From WTFY01 sp964614915 (GTDB lineage: Bacteria > Pseudomonadota > Gammaproteobacteria > UBA4575), in contig CAZTNC010000022.1 in the NCBI GenBank assembly GCA_964614915.1, positions 1-14,221 on the forward strand: a DNA stretch of 14,221 bases, in the 5' to 3' direction. The position numbers and the translations under genes were made by a program. Positions 7,148 to 12,762 of the stretch are shown piece after piece. Numbering within the stretch: position 1 is the first letter of the stretch; the number at the start of each line of letters is the position of its first letter. The notes beneath the pieces were generated by a model that was given only the letters and a program-made list of their open reading frames with translations, searched no databases and was not told the origin of the DNA.

Positions 7148-7684
7148 TCAGTCATTGTCCTGGATGTTGACCTGCACCGTGATGCTGCTGGGCACATGGC
7201 TACTGCCGCTCCAGGACTGCCAGTTGCTTTGGCCCCCTTTGATTACCTCGGGATTCTTCAGCTTGACCCAGAAGTATTCATCGCCTTCCACAAGTTCGTC
7301 CTCGAAGGTAATCCAGCTAAAATCGTAGTACTTGCTGAAGTTATTTTTGCTTGTAAGTTCGAGCTTGTAGTTGCAGATGAGAAAGTAGTCTGGATCTGTT
7401 GTTGTGCCTGTTGCTGACGGAGTAGTACTGAAAAGTGAAAAAGAGACGCCTTTCGCTGTCCCGTCTTCCGTGCATAGGTCATATCTTACGGACTTGTACC
7501 CCCTGGAGCGCACCCTTGCCTCATGAGGCATTGCGGGCAGCTTAACCGTAAACTTGATGGATGTGCCCTCCTCCCCGTAAACTTGCTGATATGCGAAGAC
7601 AGCACTGGGTGCCAGGACGAAGGCGCCCAGAAGAATTCCTAAGACCCCCCCCCTCACTAACGTTGTATAAAGTTTGTTCAGCAT
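7148..7684 (-). CDS. Secreted single-domain Calx-beta-like protein
   Basis: This 178-residue protein has a signal peptide (hydrophobic GGVLGILLGAFVLA, cleavage likely after AVFA at residue 31). The mature part matches the Calx-beta pattern: an EEGTSIKFTVKLP strand near the start, then TEDGTA, ISWITFEDELVEGDEYFW-like text near the end (actual SWITFEDELVEGDEYFWVKL), and the closing ITVQVNIQDND. Calx-beta repeats usually occur in tandem within large adhesins or autotransporters; here a single unit ends the protein. Asp/Glu residues suggest calcium binding (inference). Two cysteines (in DLCTED and LICNYK) could pair. An AGGGAT ribosome site precedes the ATG. The upstream 120 bases are AT-rich and probably hold the promoter, but no confident -35/-10 pair is visible. 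Confidence 0.7.
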   Translation of the reverse strand: MLNKLYTTLVRGGVLGILLGAFVLAPSAVFAYQQVYGEEGTSIKFTVKLPAMPHEARVRSRGYKSVRYDLCTEDGTAKGVSFSLFSTTPSATGTTTDPDYFLICNYKLELTSKNNFSKYYDFSWITFEDELVEGDEYFWVKLKNPEVIKGGQSNWQSWSGSSHVPSSITVQVNIQDND

Positions 7685-7773
7685 AATGTTTATCCCTGGT
7701 TTGTAAATGAAAGATTAACACCTAAAGCATAACAAATTATGATCCATTTTTTTTGATTGTACATAACTGGAGA

Positions 7774-7810
7774 CCATCGTTTTTGCCGCAGTGTTGCAGC
7801 GCACGACCAC
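7774..7810 (-). pseudogene. Remnant of zinc-finger gene C after B copy 2
   Basis: Read on the minus strand, the 37 bases after B copy 2 match the start of gene C at 10231. GTG, then GCTGCAA, CACTGCGGCAAA and ACG align with GTG, TACTGCAAA, CACTACGGCAAA and CCG, with one base missing. The restored frame would read CKHCGK. Similarity stops at about 7774, where AT-rich sequence begins. Only this stub of the gene is left. Confidence 0.5.
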
Positions 7811-7986
7811 TAGAACAGCAGGATAAATCCCGCAATGGCGAAGTACACACTCAAACCCACTGCGGCCACGGTAAGCACGATCACCGGAACGGCCATCAGG
7901 ACTCGCATTGCCCGATGGATGCGGGCGCGCCTGCGCATTCTGCTCAGGTACTCCTTTCGGGTGATGATTGCTTGTTTTTTTTTCAT
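7810..7986 (-). CDS. Single-TM small protein B, copy 2
   Basis: This 58-residue protein starts MKKKQAIITRKEYLSRMRRR, has a hydrophobic segment from about 28 to 56, and ends LSVYFAIAGFILLF. It aligns without gaps to copy 4 at 10055 (shared IITRK near residue 7 and SVYFAIAG near 46), and in length and ending to copy 1. The terminal Lys of the other copies is lost because the stop (TAG) replaces that codon. The three lysines come from a run of nine A, a spot prone to slippage. No strong ribosome site is visible, and the upstream neighbour expected in other copies is absent. It is followed by a one-base overlap with the gene C remnant. An inner-membrane location is inferred from the charge pattern. 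Confidence 0.6.
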   Translation of the reverse strand: MKKKQAIITRKEYLSRMRRRARIHRAMRVLMAVPVIVLTVAAVGLSVYFAIAGFILLF

Positions 7987-8053
7987 GGAGCGGGCTGCCG
8001 TTCAGTCCCCGACCTTTAGAGTAGGGCGGGGATGAGAAGCGAATGGGCAGGCC

Positions 8054-9191
8054 TCAGTCAAAGCTCTTGATGCCCACGTAGTGGGCACCCGTAAAGACCG
8101 CTTCCGTGCCGCCGCCCGTTTTGAATTTCGCCGCATGGGTTCCTGCAATCGCCTGTGGGTTCCCGTGACCGCCATCTACCCGGGAAAACCGGCTGGCCCA
8201 GGTCCCCGTTGCCTCCGCGATGCTCAATGAGGGATGGGTGACCCGCATACCGGGACCGGATACCCGTCCGTTCTGGGAGATGCTGGCATCGTTCAGGTGC
8301 ATCGTGAAGCCGGGCATTTGGTCTACCGGGTGGCGGTTACCCTGAGGGGTCACGACCACGCCGTCGATGGAAATGCTGTCAATCCGTCCGGACACACTGC
8401 GCTTCCCGAAGTCTGCGACCAGGCGAGCCAGGCCCCGGTAGTCTCCCGTTCCCAGAGAGCCGGACACGGAGTCCACGCCCGGGATCGTGATGTCGGTGCC
8501 GTATCGCGTAACATAAGCTCCGGCTGCGATTCCCGAGTAGGTCGCCGTTCCAGTGACGCGCATGCTGGCCCGGTCCTGGTAGTCCGGCCCGTCGATGAAG
8601 GCCCCCAGTTCGGCCCCGGGCACGGTGTTCTGCAGGCTCAGGGAGCTGAGATCCACGTGCACCCAGTACCCGCCCGCGATGTAGTCCGTGAAGTCCGTGT
8701 TCGACCACTCGATGGCCACGCCGGTCATGGTCAGGCGGGTCTGGTCCCGCTCGTACACAGCCGCGTCCACGGCCGGGCGCTTGGTCACGGGGTTGGTGTT
8801 GGCGTTATAGGTTGTGGCAAGCACGGTATCATGCAGGGATGAATCCAGTGTGGTGGTGGTCCCCGTCGCGGCGGTTCAGGTTGAGCACGAACCGGGTCCC
8901 ATTGAATGACGTGTCCACGCCCGTGACAGGAGACAGGCCACTTCCAAAGGATTGCGTGACGCTGCCGAACGCGGTTTGGCCGGAGGCCTTGAGCAGCTGC
9001 GCCAGTGCAGGCGAGATAACCCCAACCTGCTGGGCTGGCACACTCGCAATAAGCTGCTGTGTGACTGTGCCGCTGGACGGGGACCCACTGAATGCGGTCT
9101 GCTCCAGAAGATCTCTGGCACCGCCACCGCCGCCACTACCCCCACAGGCAGCCAGCAAGAAAACGAGCGCAGTAAACAATAGAATTTTCAC
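8054..9191 (-). pseudogene. TbpB-like surface lipoprotein, frameshifted at 8861-8864
   Basis: The gene starts with GTG at 9191, after a GGGAG ribosome site, and has a lipobox LLAAC (Cys16) followed by a Gly-rich linker. Gly at +2 fits outer membrane sorting. The first frame runs about 110 codons and then reads into a stop at 8829. The rest continues one base off, from the GGGG run at 8861-8864 to the stop at 8054. Dropping one G joins them into about 378 residues. The C-terminal half has the strand-rich pattern of TbpB-type barrel lipoproteins (TATYSGIAAGAYVT; ending GTHAAKFKTGGGTEAVFTGA). Such proteins are anchored on the cell surface and often bind host or metal carriers; the ligand here is unknown. 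It may be inactive, phase-variable, or a sequencing error. Confidence 0.65.
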
Positions 9192-9250
9192 CAGAATCTC
9201 CCTTTTGATTGATTTGTGCAGCCACCGATGGCGGAATCCAGATCTAAGGA

Positions 9251-9323
9251 TGCCCCGCATGATGTCGAGGTTATCCCCCGTCCAGATGGTCTGATTCGTC
9301 CAATTTTGCGGTGGGGCAGACAT
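9251..9323 (-). pseudogene. 5' fragment of DNA methyltransferase M, copy 3
   Basis: The ATG at 9323 overlaps the stop of gene B (TGATG) and reads MSAPPQNWTNQTIWTGDNLD, then IMRG, closely matching the start of the M gene at 13702 (QNWANQTIWTADNLPVLRG). Similarity breaks off near 9251, before the catalytic DPPF motif. The reading frame stays open through the junction and runs in frame into the lipoprotein gene beginning at 9191. The fragment cannot be an active methyltransferase. Confidence 0.75.
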
Positions 9324-9643
9324 CACTTGAACAACGTTATGAATCCAGAAACGGCAAAGTACACGAACAGGATGGCAAGGGTTCCCTCCAGCATGGCACG
9401 GCGCTCTCTTTGGCGCAGCCATTCCTTGCGGGTGACAGTTCGCTCCGGCTTCAATGAGACCAGCGGGCCCGCAGCCTTTCCTGGCAATCTCTTTGCGCGT
9501 GCCTTACTGGCTACGCCACTGGCATGACGGCCAGGGCATTTCAATGCGGTTTCGCTGGTTTCGCCTGTGGCGATCTTGGCTACTGTTACCGCACAGCCGA
9601 TCACGTCCGCACGCCGCCGTTCCCCGTTAGGGCCTCTAGGCAT
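9323..9643 (-). CDS. Fused A-B frame, copy 3 (B part from 9454)
   Basis: The ATG at 9643, with AGGAGG five bases upstream, gives 106 residues. The first part is gene A (MPRGPNGERRRADVIG, AKIATGE). As in copy 1, the expected EIARKAA helix is one frame off, and the frame reads KRLPGKAAGPLVS instead. An extra G and a 2-base loss relative to copy 1 then bring the frame into gene B without a stop. The B part (9454-9323; TTG in place of the GTG of copy 1) reads LKPERTVTRKEWLRQRERR and ends VYFAVSGFITLFK. It has lost 15 residues of its TM segment in frame, leaving about 18 hydrophobic residues. B could still be made on its own from the TTG. Whether the fusion protein is functional is doubtful. Confidence 0.5.
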   Translation of the reverse strand: MPRGPNGERRRADVIGCAVTVAKIATGETSETALKCPGRHASGVASKARAKRLPGKAAGPLVSLKPERTVTRKEWLRQRERRAMLEGTLAILFVYFAVSGFITLFK

Positions 9644-9662
9644 GGCCACCTCCTTTGCTGTA

Positions 9663-9684
9663 GTGTACGGTAGCTATGATACAC
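9663..9684 (-). promoter_or_regulatory. Leader hairpin upstream of gene A, copy 3
   Basis: The same GTGTA and TACAC arms seen at 1191-1210 occur here with a 12-base spacer, just upstream of the AGGAGG ribosome site of gene A. The spacer sequence differs from copy 1. The retention of both arms is suggestive only; they are five bases long. Confidence 0.3.
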
Positions 9685-9725
9685 AAAACTCTAAACCTCT
9701 TGTTAACTGGCTATGAACAGGGCCA

Positions 9726-9742
9726 ATTTCAAACTGAGACAC
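9726..9742 (-). repeat. 17-bp terminal-repeat-like sequence, copy 3
   Basis: On the minus strand this reads GTGTCTCAGTTTGAAAT, identical to 1123-1139. The two copies are inverted and lie at the outer sides of the two A-B-M cassettes. Beyond them the flanking sequences differ, which supports a true element boundary. Confidence 0.6.
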
Positions 9743-9769
9743 TACCTTGTTATGTCAAGGGGGGTCTTG

Positions 9770-9898
9770 ATGAGCGAAAAACCAAGTATCATCTCCAAGC
9801 AGTACGAACTGCCGCTTCCAGTTCCCACACGCATGTCAGGCCATGGCCGCACCACGGCCACCATGTCTGCCGTACTCCCCCGAAGCAGGAAATCTTGA
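9770..9898 (+). CDS. Possible 42-residue ORF
   Basis: A GGGGGG run six bases before the ATG gives this short frame a good ribosome site. It reads MSEKPSIISKQYELPLPVPT and then becomes Arg/Ser/Thr-rich before stopping. It lies just outside the terminal repeat of cassette copy 3. No homologue is recognised. It may be the N-terminal stub of a disrupted gene. Confidence 0.2.
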   Translation: MSEKPSIISKQYELPLPVPTRMSGHGRTTATMSAVLPRSRKS

Positions 9899-10058
9899 GA
9901 CCGTGCGCCGTGGGGATTCTGAGGTGGTATACCTAGGCCTTGCTCCTTGGAGGAACCCGGCGCACCTCTTTCATGGGCTCTCTGTCTACAAGGGCTGCCC
10001 CTTAGTGCGGGTTCTCCTTACGGTTGCACGGGGACAAGGCAAAGAGCCCATCTCTTGA
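9843..10058 (+). CDS. Possible ORF coupled to B copy 4
   Basis: This 71-residue frame is listed because its TGA stop overlaps the TTG start of B copy 4 (TTGA), the same kind of junction seen between A and B in cassette copy 1. The middle part (GDSEVVYLGLAPWRNPAHLF) looks protein-like, while the first 15 residues are Pro-rich and may be out of the true frame. The start is uncertain. It does not resemble gene A. If real, it occupies the position of A in this locus; otherwise it is a chance frame in a stretch without other genes. Confidence 0.25.
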   Translation: MAAPRPPCLPYSPEAGNLETVRRGDSEVVYLGLAPWRNPAHLFHGLSVYKGCPLVRVLLTVARGQGKEPIS

Positions 10059-10234
10059 GAAAGCCTGCACCCATCATTACGCGCAAGGCCATGATTCGGC
10101 GCAAGAGGCGGCAAAGACGTATCCGGCAGATTCGGTCTTTCCTGATCACGACCGTGATTGCCGTACTGGGAATTGCGGTGGCGGTCCTGTCCGTGTACTT
10201 CGCCATCGCCGGATTGTTCACACTGTTCAAGTGA
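10055..10234 (+). CDS. Single-TM small protein B, copy 4
   Basis: This 59-residue protein is read from a TTG at 10055: LRKPAPIITRKAMIRRKRRQ, a hydrophobic segment from about 29 to 57, and the ending LSVYFAIAGLFTLFK. The start is chosen by gap-free alignment to copy 2, whose ATG falls at the same residue, and by the TTGA overlap with the frame upstream. The N-terminal third holds about twelve Arg/Lys, which should keep it in the cytoplasm or near nucleic acid or phospholipid. The stop overlaps the GTG of gene C (GTGA). This is the only locus where B and its downstream partner both remain open. Function unknown. Confidence 0.6.
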   Translation: MRKPAPIITRKAMIRRKRRQRRIRQIRSFLITTVIAVLGIAVAVLSVYFAIAGLFTLFK

Positions 10235-10563
10235 CAGCGTACTGCAAACACTACGGCAAACCGTTTGACCCAAGCCGTGCCAGTCAGCAGTACTGCAATT
10301 CAAGCTGCCGCTCGGCGGCCTGTCGGACCCGGCAAGGGAAAGTCTGGATTCCCAGACGGACTACCTGCCTGCAGTGCGGCATTGGCTACACCATGAGACA
10401 CCCAGGTCATCGATACTGCACCAAAGTTTGCAAATGGAGGGCGTACAATGCACGCCGTGGCCATGCGCCGTGCCGCCGTTTGTCTATCGCCAAATGGGTT
10501 GATAAGAAAACCCTGATCGCCGCCAACCCGATGGCGGTTGCAAGGCGCGACCCTAGTACCTGA
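10231..10563 (+). CDS. Tandem treble-clef-like zinc-finger protein (gene C)
   Basis: From the GTG at 10231 this encodes 110 residues with two similar Cys-rich units. Unit 1 is C5-x2-Y8 followed by Q-Y-C22-x3-C26. Unit 2 is C46-x2-C49 followed by R-Y-C63-x3-C67. Each has the CxxC-GxxF/Y ... YCxxxC layout of small treble-clef fingers that bind zinc and often nucleic acid. In unit 1 the second cysteine is Tyr (TAC), which should weaken zinc binding; the remnant at 7774-7810 keeps TGC at that codon. The C-terminus after residue 80 is basic. The start overlaps the stop of B by four bases, so the two are translationally coupled. The pairing with B at two loci suggests a shared job; the target is unknown. 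Confidence 0.6.
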   Translation: MTAYCKHYGKPFDPSRASQQYCNSSCRSAACRTRQGKVWIPRRTTCLQCGIGYTMRHPGHRYCTKVCKWRAYNARRGHAPCRRLSIAKWVDKKTLIAANPMAVARRDPST

Positions 10564-10651
10564 ACATCTCAAGGAACCACACAATCATTCCCACGATCAG
10601 CAACAGGAACAGCACGTGCTACGCGATACACGTATCATTTTAGGGAGGGCT

Positions 10652-11500
10652 TCAGTTTGAAACCGGATCCCGGTCCCCGCCATACGCCCCGACCAGCCCT
10701 TCGGGATGATCGAACACACCGCCCACTTCCTCGTGACTTGGGCCGAAAAAGGCTCCCGACAGCCGGTTGTCGTCGGCATGGTAGCGGCTGAACTCCCCGT
10801 CCGTCACGGCCATGCCCTCAAAGACCATGTCGGCATACGCCTGCCCGGTTGTGGTATTGGCCAGCCCCGTCAAGCGAACGTCCGCCAGCACCTCATCGTC
10901 GATACGCACGGATATGCCGGCATTACCGACCACCACGGATTCCAAGTCCGTTGCGATGTTGTGGTCTCGTGCCGTCGCGAAGCCCGTCCAGGTGGCTTCG
11001 GTGACGGGATTGGTCATGGTCGCGACGCCAGCTATGGTGCCGTAAGTCTGGATCACGCCCTGGTCGGGATCGATCTCGTGCTTGTAGCGCACCACCGTCG
11101 ATGCAAAGAAGCTGTACTCCATCCAGCCTGCATAGCTGTGCAGGTCGTTGAAAGGGTGGATGAAATAATCGGTTCCCGTGTTGATCCCGTTGGTGTCTGC
11201 AAGGATCGTGATTTCTTCGGGCACCAGGCTGTACACCTTGTTTGCGCGGATGAAAGCCGAGTAGCCCACCGAGCAATACAGTCCCTTGCATTCCACGGAA
11301 ACCCGTTCCGGCTTGCTTCGTCCTGGCACCCAGTTGATCCGGTCTGTGGAAAGAAGCAGGTTGGCGTTCCCGGCAATCCGCTCGTAGTCCTGGATCGCAT
11401 GGTATTCCGGGGTGTCAGGCGGCTTATGCCGGGGACTGCCGCCGCAGGCAGCCAGCAGCATGCAGGCCAGCAGCACAAGGAAACAAGGGGTTCGGTACAT
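10652..11500 (-). CDS. TbpB-like surface lipoprotein
   Basis: This 282-residue protein has a lipoprotein signal with lipobox LAAC (Cys19) followed by Gly-Gly-Ser, consistent with outer membrane sorting. The ATG at 11500 is preferred over a TTG at 11515 because a GAGGAA site precedes it and it gives a normal-length signal. The C-terminus carries the hallmark of TbpB-type beta-barrel lobes, SGAFFGPSHEEVGGVFDH (248-265), ending GAYGG. Strand-rich sequence fills the middle (TYGTIAGVATMTNPVTEATW). Two cysteines (in VECKGLYCSVGY) may form a disulfide. TbpB-family lipoproteins are surface-exposed and usually capture metal-carrier or host proteins for a TonB-dependent receptor. Neither a receptor nor a Slam translocon gene is visible here, so the ligand is open. 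It is related in type to the frameshifted lipoprotein at 8054-9191. Confidence 0.75.
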   Translation of the reverse strand: MYRTPCFLVLLACMLLAACGGSPRHKPPDTPEYHAIQDYERIAGNANLLLSTDRINWVPGRSKPERVSVECKGLYCSVGYSAFIRANKVYSLVPEEITILADTNGINTGTDYFIHPFNDLHSYAGWMEYSFFASTVVRYKHEIDPDQGVIQTYGTIAGVATMTNPVTEATWTGFATARDHNIATDLESVVVGNAGISVRIDDEVLADVRLTGLANTTTGQAYADMVFEGMAVTDGEFSRYHADDNRLSGAFFGPSHEEVGGVFDHPEGLVGAYGGDRDPVSN

Positions 11501-11811
11501 GCTCAGGTTCCTCAATGATCATGAATACAGTGCGTGTGTAACATACAGGCGCTGGTTACGGCTGTCCACACGGGATGATGCGAGTCTGGCCGTAGAACCG
11601 ATCATCCGGCAGGGGGGTAGATGCACTTTCCGCTCTTGTCGATGTTGCGCTGCTTTTTGCCCCTGTGTCGGAGTTCCAGGGCGATCACAGGCGTCGTGAT
11701 CGAGTTGCCGATTGCGCGGCATGTTCGGTCCACACCGTGCAGTAGTCGAAGCTATGCCTCAGATACGCCCATGCTCACAGGCATAACGTACGTGGTGCGA
11801 TCACCGTCACC
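11501..11811 (-). other. Gap without a supported gene
   Basis: About 300 bases lie between the lipoprotein start and the end of the barrel fragment. Short open frames exist on the minus strand (for instance one ending GKKQRNIDKSGKCIYPPAG at about 11610), but none has a start with a ribosome site or a recognisable family. It may hold debris of the gene that once joined the barrel fragment, and the promoter of the lipoprotein. No RNA gene was seen. Confidence 0.3.
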
Positions 11812-12405
11812 TCACCATATCACTTCGAGCTCGACCCCGACACTGTGCTCCGGTTCAGCCGCATTGCTCTCCCTGCGGGTCGCCTTGAAATCGAATGACA
11901 GGTCGGGTGCGCCCGCCCCTTCCGTCATCAGTCGCCAGCTGAAGCTGTAATCGCGTGCACCGGTAGTAAGTCCGAGACCGGCATGCGGGCTGCCGGTGAA
12001 GCGTCCTTCGAAGGCGGGGAACCCGTAGGCCACCTCCGCCGCCCAGCGCCCGGTGGCATCGTTGTCGCCAGTGCGCGTGCCCAACGGCTCGGAGGCGAAC
12101 AGCGCGTCGAGCCCGCCCGCAGCCCGTGCGCCGAGCTCATGGCGGAGACTCAGGGACGGCCCGCGCCCGGTAGCCGGACCCGGGTCGAAGGCGAGCGTGC
12201 CAGCAAAGCCCCGGTCCTCCAGGTCGTCGTCCCCGTGCGTGATCAGCGTGCGCCCCGAGAGGTCGAGGGTGAGCCCGAGTGTCGGGTCGGCCCAGGCGAC
12301 CCCGCCGCCGAACTCGACCCCGAACCCGGTCTCGGCATCACCGCCGTCCGAGCGTGCGCCCACTTCGAGCTTCGGCGTCACATGCGCACCGCCCTCCAGC
12401 TTCCC
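11812..12405 (-). pseudogene. Orphan C-terminal beta-barrel of an autotransporter-like protein
   Basis: The frame reads GKLEGGAHVTPKLEVGARSD, then GGDAETGFGVEFGGGVAWAD, and continues to the aromatic-ended EVIW before the stop. This VTPxLEVGxRxDGGDAETGxGVExGGG text is typical of the outer-membrane barrel of large autotransporter-like surface proteins, and alternating polar/hydrophobic strands continue throughout. About 197 codons remain. A full barrel is longer and would follow a passenger of several hundred residues. The 5' side ends at an in-frame TGA (12406-12408). A GTG at 12381 could start translation, but there would be no signal peptide, so the product could not reach the outer membrane. 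It is best read as the 3' remnant of a deleted gene. Confidence 0.7.
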
Positions 12406-12486
12406 TCAAGGCCCAGGCGCCCACGCAATGACCACAAGGGCGATCGGCACCAGGACAATGGCCAGCAGTACAAGAAATCCTTTCAT
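12406..12486 (-). CDS. Possible 26-residue hydrophobic peptide
   Basis: The frame MKGFLVLLAIVLVPIALVVI, then AWAPGP, is a single hydrophobic segment with one Lys at the N-terminus, like a signal peptide or tiny membrane peptide. It lies in the same frame as the barrel fragment and is separated from it by a single TGA. It may be the signal sequence of another gene joined to the barrel by deletion, or an independent small membrane peptide. No ribosome site is evident. Confidence 0.25.
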   Translation of the reverse strand: MKGFLVLLAIVLVPIALVVIAWAPGP

Positions 12487-12642
12487 GGGCTCGGCTACAT
12501 CAATCTATGCCGGATCGACAGAGTCGTGTTTAATTGAAGTATTGCATAAAAGGCTAGCTTTTGGGTGGGAGATCAGTCTAAGGCCAGAGTATGATGTACA
12601 ATCGGCATAGGGTACGGCTAGTGATCAGCCTGCCAGGTGCCT

Positions 12643-12666
12643 GAAAACCCTGAGCCGAAGGTTTTC
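12643..12666. terminator. Perfect 7-bp stem-loop, possible terminator
   Basis: GAAAACC (12643-12649) and GGTTTTC (12660-12666) form a perfect stem around a 10-base loop. It lies upstream of the IS1595 element. The tail on either strand is not T-rich beyond the stem itself, so a terminator role is uncertain. It could shield the transposase from outside transcription. Confidence 0.3.
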
Positions 12667-12731
12667 TTGGGGAATTATATACTTATTGCCACAAACCCTT
12701 GCAACTTTGGGGCATACAGTGTAAGATTGTA

Positions 12732-12754
12732 GCCAGTTAAGTAATTGAACTGGC
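12732..12754 (+). promoter_or_regulatory. Perfect inverted repeat just before the transposase start
   Basis: GCCAGTT (12732-12738) and AACTGGC (12748-12754) form a 7-bp stem with a 9-base loop, ending eight bases before the transposase ATG. A hairpin here would cover the ribosome-binding region and could limit transposase translation when transcription enters from outside, as seen in several insertion sequences. That role is inference. Its left arm is part of the TAGCCAGTTAA sequence shared with cassette copy 3. Confidence 0.4.
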
Positions 12755-12762
12755 AAGCAATC

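Larger units (their letters stand above)
9251..9742 (-). mobile_element. Decayed A-B-M cassette, copy 3, inverted relative to copy 1
   Basis: Read on the minus strand, the unit has the same order as copy 1: the 17-bp end (9742-9726), TAGCCAGTTAA (9713-9703), the GTGTA/TACAC arms, an AGGAGG ribosome site, gene A, gene B and the start of M. The outer end is clear. The inner end is a break within M near 9251. The cassette points towards copy 1, so the two flank about 7.5 kb that includes the efflux operon. Confidence 0.55.

Noticed and set aside
8234..8842. Plus-strand open frame of 202 codons, His/Gly/Val-rich
   Set aside because: It is antisense to the lipoprotein, has a biased composition and no motif or ribosome site.
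10553..10615. Minus-strand 20-residue hydrophobic frame (VLFLLLIVGMIVWFLEMFRY)
   Set aside because: It has no ribosome site, starts on GTG right after a stop and overlaps the end of gene C. A short hydrophobic run can occur by chance.
10643..10662. CAGTTTGAAA, resembling the 17-bp cassette end
   Set aside because: Only ten bases match, and they lie inside the coding end and stop of the lipoprotein gene; the flanks do not match.
10706..11518. Long plus-strand open frame of 270 codons antisense to the TbpB-like lipoprotein
   Set aside because: The minus strand has a lipobox, ribosome site and family motif. The plus frame has no recognisable domain and reflects the high GC content.
12406..12486. 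TGA between the hydrophobic peptide and the barrel read as selenocysteine or readthrough
   Set aside because: No SECIS-like element or family precedent is visible; a deletion junction explains it more simply.
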